This document shows, piece after piece, positions 9,294 to 18,384 of a stretch of 64,000 nt of DNA; positions within the stretch are counted from its first letter, which is position 1; every line of letters begins with the position of its first letter. The notes under the pieces were generated by a model. That model saw only the letters and a list, made by a program, of their open reading frames with translations, was not told the origin of the DNA and searched no databases. Both the position numbers and the translations under genes were made by a program. The stretch is taken from positions 248,001-312,000 of the forward strand of contig JBCDIT010000005.1 in NCBI GenBank assembly GCA_038748775.1, given 5' to 3'. This DNA is from DAIQNV01 sp038748775 (GTDB lineage: Bacteria > Planctomycetota > Phycisphaerae > Phycisphaerales > UBA1924).

Positions 9294-11183
9294 TCAACTG
9301 TCGACGGACGGTTCCGGGCGTACTTCCTTGTACACCGAACCATCAACGAACCCCTGGAGCTTCCGGGCTCGAACCGGATGCTGGAGTTTCCGGATGGCCT
9401 TGGCTTCAACCTGACGCACCCGCTCGCGCGTGACTTTGAAGATTCGACCCACCTCTTCGAGGGTATACGTGTAGCCGTCGCCAATGCCGTATCGGAGTTT
9501 GATGATTTCTCGCTCCCGGTACGTCAGCGTCTTGAGCACCTGCTCGATGCGCTGGGTCAGCATCTCTTGGGCGGCGGTATCCGCTGGGCTCGCCTGGCGA
9601 TCGTCCTCGATGAAATCTCCGAAGTAGCTGTCCTCACTCTCGCCGACGGGGCGGTCGAGGCTGACGGGGTGCCGGCTGATTTTCATCACGCGCCGCGTCT
9701 CGGCCACCGACATGCCGGCCTTTTCGGCAAGCTCTTCCATCGTCGGTTCCACACCGGTGGATTGGAGGACCGCCCGCTGGATGTTGCGGAGCTTGGTCAT
9801 CGTCTCGATCATGTGAACCGGGATGCGAATGGTCCGGGCGTGGTCGGCGATCGCCCTGGTGATCGCCTGGCGGATCCACCAAGTCGCGTACGTGCTGAAC
9901 TTGTAGCCCCGCTTGTACTCGTACTTGTCGACCGCGCGCATCAGGCCGGTGTTGCCTTCCTGGATTATGTCCAAGAAGCTCAAGCCACGGTTGCGGTACT
10001 TCTTCGCGATCGACACCACAAGGCGCAGGTTGCCACCGGAGAGGTCGCGTTTGCCCTGTTCGTACTCCCAGAAGACGGTCTCGAGTGAAGCGCACCGCTC
10101 GGCGAGCGACTTCGCGTCTTCTTTCACGAGCCCCCTGAGACCCTCGAGTTCTTCCTGCATGACCTCGATGTCTTCGGGGTCGTGCCGCTTCGCCGAGCGT
10201 TCGGCCTTGGCAAGAGCCTCGGAGAGCTCGGTCATTTTGCCGCTGATCGCCCGGAGCTTCTTCATCAAAGGAACGATGCGAGCCGTCCGGAGGCAGAGCT
10301 CTTCGGTCAACGCCGCAAGTCGCCGCCGGCGAACGGTGATCTCTGCCCGCAGCGTTTCGCGCTCGTTCTCTGCCGTGACGCTCATCGAACTGTCGTCTGC
10401 GGCAAGTTCGGCGAGCCGATCCCAAGCCGCCGCGTTGTCAGCGAGCAGCTTTTCGATCGTGGTCAGGTTGCTCGGTATCCGGCGGGCGAGCTTGTCCTTG
10501 TGATTCTCTTCCGCCGTCGAGATCCGCATGGTGCGGTCGAACGGAAGCTCTCCAGCGTCGACCTGTTTCAGGATCTTCACGGCCTCGTTGACCACGTAGT
10601 CGCTCTCGAGGCACCGACGGCGGAACACCATCCGTGTCGTCTCGATCTTCTTGGCGAGACGGATTTCCTCGTCGCGTGTCAGCAGCGGGATCGACCCCAT
10701 CTGGGTGAGGTACATCCGCACCGGGTCGTCGATCCGACGCCCGACGCCGTCCTCGGTCACCGCCTCTTCGATGTCGCGCTGGATCGTCTCGTCGTCGAGC
10801 CGCTCCGCCTCGGCCACGTCGCGCTCGGCTTGCGTCATCGGGGGCGGGGCCTTCGCGTGGTGCGCCGCATTCATGCGCACCTGAAGAGCCTCGTTCTCGC
10901 CCAGCCGCTCGCCGCCGGCGACGCTCATCGCCCGGAAACGTGCGATGCTCGGGAAAGCCTCGTCCGGGGACGCTCGCCTTGCCCTGAAGAGCCGTGCCCG
11001 GAACTCCATCTCGTCGACCAGCTCAACCTGGAGGCCGTCGATCAAGACGAGGAGTCGGTCGATCCAGCCAGGAGCGACCATCTCATCCGGGAGGACGTTG
11101 TTGAACTCTTCGTAGCTCAGCCACCCCCGGGCCGCCGCAAGCTCGAACAACCCGACCAGTGCCGGGTGTAACTCGTTCTTCAC
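9294..11183 (-). CDS. rpoD: RNA polymerase primary sigma factor (sigma-70, RpoD)
   Basis: Housekeeping sigma factor, 629 aa. All conserved regions are visible: region 1.1 at the N-terminus (LSYEEFNNVLPDE), region 1.2 (DDPVRMYLTQMGSIPLLT), a non-conserved spacer rich in Lys/Glu, region 2 with LRLVVSIAKKYRNRGLSF and YATWWIRQAI for promoter melting, region 3, and region 4 with the helix-turn-helix TLEEVGRIFKVTRERVRQ. The protein continues about 20 residues past the usual end of region 4. The start is GTG at 11183, preceded by GGAG with a 7-base spacer; no better in-frame ATG is near. It sits 118 bases downstream of dnaG, the classic macromolecular-synthesis arrangement but without rpsU in view. 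Confidence 0.96.
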   Translation of the reverse strand: MKNELHPALVGLFELAAARGWLSYEEFNNVLPDEMVAPGWIDRLLVLIDGLQVELVDEMEFRARLFRARRASPDEAFPSIARFRAMSVAGGERLGENEALQVRMNAAHHAKAPPPMTQAERDVAEAERLDDETIQRDIEEAVTEDGVGRRIDDPVRMYLTQMGSIPLLTRDEEIRLAKKIETTRMVFRRRCLESDYVVNEAVKILKQVDAGELPFDRTMRISTAEENHKDKLARRIPSNLTTIEKLLADNAAAWDRLAELAADDSSMSVTAENERETLRAEITVRRRRLAALTEELCLRTARIVPLMKKLRAISGKMTELSEALAKAERSAKRHDPEDIEVMQEELEGLRGLVKEDAKSLAERCASLETVFWEYEQGKRDLSGGNLRLVVSIAKKYRNRGLSFLDIIQEGNTGLMRAVDKYEYKRGYKFSTYATWWIRQAITRAIADHARTIRIPVHMIETMTKLRNIQRAVLQSTGVEPTMEELAEKAGMSVAETRRVMKISRHPVSLDRPVGESEDSYFGDFIEDDRQASPADTAAQEMLTQRIEQVLKTLTYREREIIKLRYGIGDGYTYTLEEVGRIFKVTRERVRQVEAKAIRKLQHPVRARKLQGFVDGSVYKEVRPEPSVDS

Positions 11184-11301
11184 GCGTGAACTCCGCTTGT
11201 CTGACCCCGGGTCTGGTTCACACTGAAGGGAACCGGAGGAAGTTGTAGGTCACCTACCCCTCACCCGGCCACACCCCGCCCGGATCTGACGTCACACTGG
11301 G

Positions 11302-13152
11302 CTAGGACGTCCAAAATCGTGCACCGGGATTTGACCCGTGTCGGGCGTGGGCCTGCTTCATTTTCTCGAGACGCTCGGAAATCCCGATCTCGGGCGAACC
11401 GGGGCCCTCAGATCGACCCGATTCCAGGTCAGACCACGACCGCAACCGATCGAGACAATCCCGAGCGTGGTCAGCGACCGCCTGGCCCCTCCGGGCGTCG
11501 TCGGCGGGCACCCCGAGCATTTCCTCAATCCGCCTGACAAACAGGATCGCGCGGCCCCTCGCCGAATCGGCGTCCAGCTTCGAGATCAGTTCCGCGAAGT
11601 CGGTTTCCTGGTTCCGGGCCGCCTCCAGGGCCAGCGTGGTGATCAACGCGTCGTCACCGGTGAGCTCCGGAGCAAGATTCTCACCGTGAGCTTCGAGCAA
11701 CACAGGGCCGGCTTCAACGCCCGTCAGGACGCACGCCACCAATTCGAGCCAGACGCGCATCGGGCCCGACATCGGCTCGGGCTGAGGCCCGGTCGCCGGC
11801 TCTTCGGGGGTGTTCGGCCGCCGCACCGCCCCCGCGGCCGCCGCGAGTATCTCGTACCGAACCCCTGTGACCTCGGCCATTTTCCCGAGTAGCGCCGATC
11901 GGGCCCGCGGCTCCATCCGGTCCATTCCGGCGTCGAGCAGCCGCCTGATTTCGTCCTCGGCGAGCCGCCTCGCGCCGGCGATCCCCTTTCCGACGGCCTT
12001 GGCGCGGAGCCGCTCGAAGTGAACTTCGGTCAGGTCGCGCCCGTTCCGGAGAGCGTCGAGCAAGAGGTCGCGGCCGCCTTCTCGGGCGAGCAGTTCGTCG
12101 GGGTCCTTCGCGTCGGTGTGGTCCGACAGCACAACGACCGACACGTCGAGCTCCCCTGCGAACAACACCTCGAACGCTCGATCCGCCGCCCTCTGGCCGG
12201 CATCATCGCCATCGAAAAGCAAAACCGCCCGGTCGCATTTCCACCGGAGCCGCTTGGCGTGTTCAGCGGTCAGCGCCGTTCCGAGGGTGCCCACGACGTT
12301 CTCGATGCCGTGCTGGTGGCAGGCGATCACGTCGGTGTACCCCTCGACGACGGCCACCCAACCCTCGCGCCGAATCGCGTCGCGGGCCTGGTGGAGCCCG
12401 AAGAGCGTCTTGCTCTTGTGAAACAACGCCGTCTCTGGGCTGTTGAGGTACTTGGGCTCGTCTTCGTCGTCGATACGTCTGGCCCCGAAGGCGATCGGTT
12501 CGCCGGCCTCGCCAAGGATCGGAAAGATCAGCCGGTTCCGGAGCGCGTCGTAGCTGCCTGATCCGTTCTCGCGTTGCTTGGCAAGCCCGGCCGCGAACAG
12601 GTGCGATTCCGGAATCCCCCGTTGCTTGGCGTAAAGCAGCAGTCCGTCCCACCGGTCTGCACTGGCCCCAATCGCGAATCGCTCGACCATCTCCGGGCTG
12701 ATCCCTCGATGCTCGACGACTGCCCTTCCGGGTTTGCCGTGCTCGGGGTGGGTCAGGATGCGCCGGAAAAACCCCATCGCTGCTTCATTGACCGCTTTGA
12801 GCGTCGAGCGGTCGATCTCGTCGGATTGATCATCTTGAGGCTTTGACTCGCCTTTCCGACGGGGTGTGAGCTCGATGCCCGCTTCGTCCGCCAGCATCTT
12901 GAGGGCGTCCGGGAAGCTCAGGCCGTGGTACCGCTGGGCAAACGTCAGCGCGTCCCCGCCGGCCCCGCAGACGAAGCAGTGAAAGATCTGCTTGCCCGGG
13001 ATGACGTACATCGATGGATTTCGGTCGTCGTGAAAGGGGCAGAGGCACACGAACTCTCGCCCTTTGGGCTTGAGCTGCACCACGTCTCCGACAACGCGCA
13101 CGATGTCGGTCGCCTCACGGACCCGGCGGATGTCGTCGCTCCCGTCGTTCAC
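11302..13152 (-). CDS. dnaG: DNA primase DnaG
   Basis: Synthesises RNA primers at the replication fork; 616 aa. The N-terminal CHC2 zinc-binding domain shows CPFHDDRNPS and HCFVCGAGGD (residues about 38-70). The core contains the TOPRIM fold with the acidic EGYTDVIA motif and FDGDDAGQRAA (residues about 265-320), which bind the catalytic metals. The C-terminal part is less conserved and should contact the DnaB helicase. The start is GTG at 13152, 65 bases from the divergent acylphosphatase ATG, so the promoters of both transcripts lie close together. rpoD follows on the same strand. Confidence 0.95.
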   Translation of the reverse strand: MNDGSDDIRRVREATDIVRVVGDVVQLKPKGREFVCLCPFHDDRNPSMYVIPGKQIFHCFVCGAGGDALTFAQRYHGLSFPDALKMLADEAGIELTPRRKGESKPQDDQSDEIDRSTLKAVNEAAMGFFRRILTHPEHGKPGRAVVEHRGISPEMVERFAIGASADRWDGLLLYAKQRGIPESHLFAAGLAKQRENGSGSYDALRNRLIFPILGEAGEPIAFGARRIDDEDEPKYLNSPETALFHKSKTLFGLHQARDAIRREGWVAVVEGYTDVIACHQHGIENVVGTLGTALTAEHAKRLRWKCDRAVLLFDGDDAGQRAADRAFEVLFAGELDVSVVVLSDHTDAKDPDELLAREGGRDLLLDALRNGRDLTEVHFERLRAKAVGKGIAGARRLAEDEIRRLLDAGMDRMEPRARSALLGKMAEVTGVRYEILAAAAGAVRRPNTPEEPATGPQPEPMSGPMRVWLELVACVLTGVEAGPVLLEAHGENLAPELTGDDALITTLALEAARNQETDFAELISKLDADSARGRAILFVRRIEEMLGVPADDARRGQAVADHARDCLDRLRSWSDLESGRSEGPGSPEIGISERLEKMKQAHARHGSNPGARFWTS

Positions 13153-13217
13153 GAACAGAGGCTACGCCGGAGATCGGGCTGGCCGCCGCCGATCTGGATC
13201 GGGTACAAGTGACGGTC

Positions 13218-13502
13218 ATGGATGGGTACGGGATCGAACGCCGCGAGGTCGTTTTCAGCGGACGCGTGCAAAGGGTCGGATTCCGCGCGACGACGCGGAA
13301 GGCCTTCGGCGACCGGGGCTTGTCAGGATGGGTTCGGAACGAGCCCGACGGGACGGTGACGACGCAAGCCCAAGGCCCGTCGGATGCGATCGATCAGGCC
13401 CTGGAGACGCTCCGAACGGCGATGGCCGGGAACATCGTGGGCGAACGCACCAGAACGCTGCCCGCCGACCCTTCGGCATCGGAGGCATTCGAGATCATCT
13501 GA
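13218..13502 (+). CDS. Acylphosphatase
   Basis: Small enzyme (94 aa from the ATG at 13218; an in-frame GTG at 13209 is possible) hydrolysing carboxyl-phosphate bonds. Hallmarks: GRVQRVGFR, containing the catalytic Arg, and GWVRNEPDGTV, containing the catalytic Asn. The usual glycine of VQGVGFR is replaced by Arg. The length is typical. Its stop overlaps the next start by one base (TGATG), so translation with the HAD phosphatase gene is probably coupled. Metabolic role in bacteria is generally unclear. Confidence 0.9.
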   Translation: MDGYGIERREVVFSGRVQRVGFRATTRKAFGDRGLSGWVRNEPDGTVTTQAQGPSDAIDQALETLRTAMAGNIVGERTRTLPADPSASEAFEII

Positions 13503-14185
13503 TGCTCATCCTCTTCGACATCGACATGACCCTCGTTCAGACACGCGGTGCGGGCATCGAAGCCCTCGAGGCAGCCGGGCGGGAGCTGTTCACTCCGGCC
13601 TTCGACGCCGAGTCGATCGCGTATGGAGGGCGGATCGATCCGGTGATCTTCGCCGAACTCTTGGAAGTCAACCGTGTTCCCGTGTCACACAAAAATGTGG
13701 AATTGCTCCAGGAGCGTTACGCCGCGCGGCTCCCGGTCCTGCTCCCGGGTCGCGCCGAGGCGATGCCCGGTGCGGTCGAACTGGTCGATGCGGTGACGTG
13801 TTCATCGGCGATGAGCGGAGTCCTCACGGGGAACGTTGAGCCGACCGGCACCGCCAAACTTGAAGCAGCCGGGTTCGAAGTCGGTCACTTCCGTGTTCGC
13901 GTTTGGGGGAACGACAGCCCTCACGACCCGCCCGAGCGCGACCATCTCCCGCCGGTCGCCCTCGATCGCTATCGCGATCTCACCGGAAAGGCCATCGATG
14001 CCGGCTCGGCGACCATCGTGGGCGACACCGTCCACGACGTTGCCTGTGCGAAAGCGCATGGGCTCCGCTGCCTCGCGGTTGCGACGGGAAAGTGGGGCGG
14101 AAACGACCTCGCAGAGGCCGGGGCCGACCTCGTCGTCGATGACCTCACCGATACCGCCCGCCTGGCGGATTGGCTCTTGCGATGA
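13502..14185 (+). CDS. HAD-superfamily phosphatase
   Basis: 227-aa haloacid dehalogenase-like hydrolase. Motif I is LFDIDMTLV at the very N-terminus, with both aspartates present. Motif II is probably GVLTGN, and motif IV is IVGDTVHDVACAKAHG. A helical cap lies between motifs I and II (residues about 15-95), as in phosphoglycolate phosphatase-like members. The ATG at 13502 overlaps the acylphosphatase stop; its own stop overlaps the next gene as ATGA. The substrate cannot be predicted; phosphoglycolate or a nucleotide phosphate is possible. Confidence 0.87.
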   Translation: MLILFDIDMTLVQTRGAGIEALEAAGRELFTPAFDAESIAYGGRIDPVIFAELLEVNRVPVSHKNVELLQERYAARLPVLLPGRAEAMPGAVELVDAVTCSSAMSGVLTGNVEPTGTAKLEAAGFEVGHFRVRVWGNDSPHDPPERDHLPPVALDRYRDLTGKAIDAGSATIVGDTVHDVACAKAHGLRCLAVATGKWGGNDLAEAGADLVVDDLTDTARLADWLLR

Positions 14186-15396
14186 GTGCGAAGCCGGTTG
14201 CGGATAACAAGCGAGTCGTGGCGATTGACGCGCTGCGCGGCTTCGCCATCCTTGGGATCTTCGCCGTCAATGTCATCACGTTCGCCTGGCCGAGCGCCGC
14301 GTTGAGTGCGCCTGATGCGATGGGGTCGGGCGAATGGAATCGAGTCGGCTTCACGATCACCCAGACGGTCTTTTACGGCAAGTTCATGTTTCTGTTCGCG
14401 ATGCTCTTCGGGGCATCCATCGTCTTCTTCGAACGAAAGACCCAGGTTCCGGGAAAGCCATCGCCGGTTCTGGATGGCACAAAATTGTGGGCTCGCCGTC
14501 AGGGTGTGCTCTTTGCATTCGGGCTCGTTCACGGCATCGCGTTGTGGTACGGAGACATCCTCGCGCCGTATGCCGTCGTTGGGCTCGGCATTGCTTGGTG
14601 GCTCCGACGTCTCGACTGGCGCTTACAGGTGGGGATCGGGGTCATCGCGCACGTTGTCGGGAGTGCGTTGCTCGCTGCGGTGTTCCTGGCGTTCGGTGCA
14701 ACGATGACAGGCGACCAGGCGGCGCAGCAAGCCCAATCGGAAATCGACGCGCATCTGGGTTCGTACCTCCAGACGCTCTCGTTCCGCCTGCTCATTCTCT
14801 TTGGATATTGGTTCGTCCTGGGGCCGATCTTCGCGTTGCAGATCGGCGGGATGATGCTCTGGGGCGTTGCGCTTTCGAGGGCCGGCATCCTGACCGCCCA
14901 AAGACCCGCTGCTTTCTACGCGAAGTGTGCGATGTTGACGTTGCCGCTCGGCGCGGCGCTGACCGGAGGCGTGCATGGTGCGCTGCTTGCGATCCTCGGA
15001 GAAGACCGCGGCTCGCTCGTGTGGACCGGGGTCGGTCAGCTTGTTGGAGTTCCGCTCGGTCTCGGATACGCCTCGATGGTGATTTGGGTGGTGTTGGCGG
15101 GCGTGCTTCGCCCTGTGACGGGGGCGCTTGCCAACGTGGGGCGGATGGCGCTGAGCAACTACTTGGCACAGACGCTGATCGCGGTCACTATCTTCTACGG
15201 CTGGGGTTTCGGGGCGTTCGCCTCTGTCGACTACCCAGGACTCTTTGGCGTCATCGGAGCGGTGTGGTTGTTCAATCTGTTGCTGAGCGCCGCGTGGCTT
15301 CGCTTCTTCCGCATCGGACCGGCGGAATGGCTTTGGCGTTCGCTGACATACGGTCAGACTCAGTCGATTCGGCGGGTGAAGGTCGAGAGCGGGTAA
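14182..15396 (+). CDS. DUF418-family integral membrane protein
   Basis: About 404 aa with roughly ten hydrophobic segments. It opens with IDALRGFAILGIFAVN, the characteristic N-terminal start of YeiB-like DUF418 proteins, and contains FGLVHGIALWYGDIL and GRMALSNYLAQT, both typical of the family. The ATG at 14182 overlaps the HAD stop by four bases (ATGA). A transport or acyl-transfer role has been suggested for related families but is not established. A second DUF418 gene lies at 47031-48263 and is only distantly similar. Confidence 0.85.
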   Translation: MSAKPVADNKRVVAIDALRGFAILGIFAVNVITFAWPSAALSAPDAMGSGEWNRVGFTITQTVFYGKFMFLFAMLFGASIVFFERKTQVPGKPSPVLDGTKLWARRQGVLFAFGLVHGIALWYGDILAPYAVVGLGIAWWLRRLDWRLQVGIGVIAHVVGSALLAAVFLAFGATMTGDQAAQQAQSEIDAHLGSYLQTLSFRLLILFGYWFVLGPIFALQIGGMMLWGVALSRAGILTAQRPAAFYAKCAMLTLPLGAALTGGVHGALLAILGEDRGSLVWTGVGQLVGVPLGLGYASMVIWVVLAGVLRPVTGALANVGRMALSNYLAQTLIAVTIFYGWGFGAFASVDYPGLFGVIGAVWLFNLLLSAAWLRFFRIGPAEWLWRSLTYGQTQSIRRVKVESG

Positions 15397-15427
15397 ACTG
15401 TTCCGAATGCCCTGAAAGGACTCGCGC

Positions 15428-16201
15428 ATGGCCTCCAGCTACCGAGCTCTCTGCTCGGACTTCTACGTCAACCAAAAAATCAGCGTCAAACTCGATCTGC
15501 CCCGGAGCCGCGACACGATGCTTGAGCTATTCGAGCGCGTGCGCCGCGAGTTCAAGTCGATGGGTACGTTCCGGCGCTACAAGGATGAACTCGCGCTCGA
15601 GAGCCCGATGCCCGATCATCCGCACCGGTGGCTCGCCGTTCGGTCCGGCAACATCCGATCGGGCGTGGTGAATCCGGATACCTTCGAAGAGGCGTACGGG
15701 CTGCACCGGTGCGTCCTCGAGGTTGCGCCGTACTTTCTGTCGATCAGCCCGCTCGACATCGAATACATCGAGGTGCTCTACGGCTTTGATCTCGGGGCCC
15801 CCGGCAATCAAGACGAGATTGTCGCCGACGCGTTGCTCGCCGGGAGCCCGCTCGCTTCGGTCTTCGAGACCGAGGGGGCGACACCCGTCGACTTTCAGCC
15901 GTTGGTTGGTCTGGCCGTCCGGGGCAGCCCGACGTCAACGAGGCCCGACACGGAGGCGCACTTTGAGGTCAAGACACGGTCGGGTGGCGGAGCCGATGTT
16001 GAGTCGCCCGAACCGATCAGCCTGTATGTCACGCTCCGTCGCTACGAGCCTGTTTCGGACCTCAAGGAGCTGAGCCGCGTGTTTGCAGAACTCGCAGAAA
16101 CCGCGCAGGACCTGATCGAAGAACGCGCCATCCCGGCGCTGCTCACACCGCTTCGAGAGGCGATCAACGCCGGTCCCGGAGGCGCCGTCGGAGGGCTCTG
16201 A
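15428..16201 (+). CDS. Conserved hypothetical protein
   Basis: 257-aa soluble, acidic protein with no signal peptide or membrane segment; I do not recognise a family. It starts MASSYRALCSDFYVNQK and ends in a Gly-rich tail. Charged helices and codon use match the neighbours, so it looks like a genuine gene. It sits 31 bases after the DUF418 gene and is followed one base later by the SHOCT-like gene, suggesting one transcription unit. Confidence 0.7.
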   Translation: MASSYRALCSDFYVNQKISVKLDLPRSRDTMLELFERVRREFKSMGTFRRYKDELALESPMPDHPHRWLAVRSGNIRSGVVNPDTFEEAYGLHRCVLEVAPYFLSISPLDIEYIEVLYGFDLGAPGNQDEIVADALLAGSPLASVFETEGATPVDFQPLVGLAVRGSPTSTRPDTEAHFEVKTRSGGGADVESPEPISLYVTLRRYEPVSDLKELSRVFAELAETAQDLIEERAIPALLTPLREAINAGPGGAVGGL

Positions 16202-16202
16202 G

Positions 16203-16610
16203 ATGATGATCGCCCAAACCGGAACGAACCAAGTGCTGTTCTGGATTGCTGTGCTCATCGTGCTCGTGTTGATTGCCGGTACCGCGGTCCTGATCCTCCG
16301 CCGCAAGCTCTTTGGCGGCGATAACCGTGGAGCGGCACAACCGGGGGGCATCCTGGAGTCACTTCGGGAGATGCGCGACCGAGGTGAAATGTCGGGCGAG
16401 GAGTTCGAGCAGGCCCGGGCCGCCGTCATCCGAAAGGCCAGCGGCCGCGCGCAACCGGACATAGAACTGACGTCCGTTGACGAACGCAAGGCACAGACAG
16501 GCTTCGACCTGACCGGAGATCCCCTACCAGATTCTCGGTCTGGTTTACCGTCCGAGAGTCGCCCGGATCCGCGGACTGGCCCGAGCGATGCCCACCCGAA
16601 TGAGGCATAA
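16203..16610 (+). CDS. Small single-pass membrane protein with SHOCT-like motif
   Basis: 135 aa. One strong transmembrane helix (residues about 10-32: VLFWIAVLIVLVLIAGTAVL) is followed by a basic patch and a short helix ILESLREMRDRGEMSGEEF that resembles the SHOCT (short C-terminal) motif. The rest is a Pro/Ser/Asp-rich disordered tail. The ATG follows the preceding stop by one base. Function unknown; SHOCT segments are often linked to oligomerisation or membrane-proximal regulation. Confidence 0.72.
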   Translation: MMIAQTGTNQVLFWIAVLIVLVLIAGTAVLILRRKLFGGDNRGAAQPGGILESLREMRDRGEMSGEEFEQARAAVIRKASGRAQPDIELTSVDERKAQTGFDLTGDPLPDSRSGLPSESRPDPRTGPSDAHPNEA

Positions 16611-16780
16611 ATCGGTCTACCCACTGCGGCCTTCCCGGTCGAATGCGACGAAATCCCCCGGTTCGGACTTCCGGCGTCGAACATCACCGCTTCGCGACTC
16701 CGCAGGGGGATAATCTCAACGAGCTGGATCGGTCTTCCCGCCCTGTGTGGAGCAGGGAGCCGAATCGGCCGATGAACCCT

Positions 16781-16799
16781 CGCCCGCTTCTGGCGGGCG
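16781..16799 (+). promoter_or_regulatory. Hairpin in the clpX 5' region
   Basis: A 7-bp perfect stem (CGCCCGC with its complement) and 5-base loop lie about 60 bases upstream of the clpX start. No T-tract follows, so it is a poor terminator; it could be a leader structure. The 250 bases between 16611 and 16860 hold no other recognised feature. Confidence 0.25.
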
Positions 16800-16860
16800 C
16801 CCTGCGCGCAACCCGGCCGGAGTCGATAAACGACGGCCGACGACACGGAGTTCTACCAAC

Positions 16861-18324
16861 ATGCCGCACGAGCCGCTGCTCTCCAGCACCCCGACCAACG
16901 CCACCCACAGCGCCGCCCCGTTGCCGCCATCGATGACGAACGCGCCGGGCGGCGGATCGGGCGGTTCCGATCGATCGGGAGGCGGCGGGTCTGAGGGCGG
17001 CGAAGGCAGTGGCGGGGGCCCGGGCGGGTTCCGGGGCCGCCGTGTCACGACCTGCTCGTTCTGCGGAAAGACGAGCCGCGAAGTGGGGCCCATGGTCGAG
17101 GGTCCGAACGAGGTCTACATCTGCTCGAAGTGTGTTGACCTGTGCCAGAACATCTTCCGTCAGGAGCGTCGCCGTGTTTCGAGCGTGTCGAACGCGCTCA
17201 GCAGCATCCCGAGCCCGAGCGAGATCAAGGGGTTCCTTGACCAGTACGTGATCGGGCAGCACGAAGCCAAGCGCACGCTCTCGGTTGCGGTGCACAACCA
17301 CTACAAGCGACTGCTCCACTCCGAGAGCGAAGACGAGAACCGTGTTGAGCTCGACAAGTCGAACGTCCTGCTCATCGGGCCGACCGGCTCGGGCAAGACG
17401 CTGCTCGCCAAGACGCTCGCCCGCATGCTCAAGGTCCCGTTCGCGATCGGCGACGCGACCACGCTGACCGAAGCCGGCTACGTCGGTGAAGACGTCGAGA
17501 ACCTGCTGCTCAAGCTGCTGCAGGCGGCCGACTTCGATGTCGAGAGCGCGCAGCGGGGCATCATTTACATCGACGAGCTCGACAAGATCGGCAAGACCTC
17601 GAACAACGTCAGCATCACGCGTGACGTGTCGGGCGAGGGCGTGCAGCGGTCGCTGCTCAAAATGCTCGAGGGCACACAGGCCAACGTGCCCCCGCAGGGC
17701 GGCCGCAAGCACCCCGAGCAGCAGTACATCCAGTTCGACACCAGCCAGGTACTTTTCATCGTCGGCGGCACGTTTGTCGGCCTCGAAGAGATCGTCCGTC
17801 GCCGCATCGGTCAGACCCGAATCGGCTTCGCCGCCGCGACCCCCGAGGAAGCGCCGCAGCTCGTCGGTGTCGCTCCGGAGGAGGGCGAGGGCCCGATCAC
17901 GGAAAAGGAGCGTCTGCTGCTCCAGGCCAGCAACGAGGACATTGTCGAGTTTGGCCTCATCCCCGAACTCGTCGGCCGCTTGCCGATTGTGACGCCCCTG
18001 ATGCCCCTGAGCAACGAGGCCCTTGTCCAGATCCTGACCGAGCCGAAGAACGCTCTCGTGCGTCAGTACCAGCAGCTCTTCCAGTTCGAGGGTGCCAAGC
18101 TCACCTTCACCGACGATGCGCTCCGCGAACTCGCCGAGCGTGCGGCGAAGCGCGAGACCGGGGCCCGTGCCCTGCGCTCGGTGATGGAAGAGGTCATGCT
18201 CACGCTCATGTACGACCTGCCCGACCACGAGAACGAGGGCGTCGAGTACGTCATCGATCGTGAGGCTGTGGTGGAGCGTCGCCCGCTTGAGCAGCTCCGG
18301 GCGCAGAGGTCGAAGACCGCCTGA
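16861..18324 (+). CDS. clpX: ATP-dependent Clp protease ATP-binding subunit ClpX
   Basis: AAA+ unfoldase that feeds substrates to ClpP; 487 aa. The N-terminal C4 zinc finger is CSFCGK...CSKCVDLC (residues about 62-95). Walker A is GPTGSGKT, pore loop GYVGED, Walker B IIYIDELDKIG, the RKHPEQQ loop is present, as is the IGF ClpP-docking loop (RIGFAA), and sensor II is GARALRS. The start at 16861 (ATG, GGAG ten bases upstream) gives a Gly/Ser-rich, probably disordered leader of about 60 residues before the zinc finger, longer than usual. No clpP is adjacent. Confidence 0.96.
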   Translation: MPHEPLLSSTPTNATHSAAPLPPSMTNAPGGGSGGSDRSGGGGSEGGEGSGGGPGGFRGRRVTTCSFCGKTSREVGPMVEGPNEVYICSKCVDLCQNIFRQERRRVSSVSNALSSIPSPSEIKGFLDQYVIGQHEAKRTLSVAVHNHYKRLLHSESEDENRVELDKSNVLLIGPTGSGKTLLAKTLARMLKVPFAIGDATTLTEAGYVGEDVENLLLKLLQAADFDVESAQRGIIYIDELDKIGKTSNNVSITRDVSGEGVQRSLLKMLEGTQANVPPQGGRKHPEQQYIQFDTSQVLFIVGGTFVGLEEIVRRRIGQTRIGFAAATPEEAPQLVGVAPEEGEGPITEKERLLLQASNEDIVEFGLIPELVGRLPIVTPLMPLSNEALVQILTEPKNALVRQYQQLFQFEGAKLTFTDDALRELAERAAKRETGARALRSVMEEVMLTLMYDLPDHENEGVEYVIDREAVVERRPLEQLRAQRSKTA

Positions 18325-18384
18325 TTCTGCCCCGCATCTGAAGCCAAGGTGAACCGTCGCTATCGCCCAGCGGTAGGTGTGGGT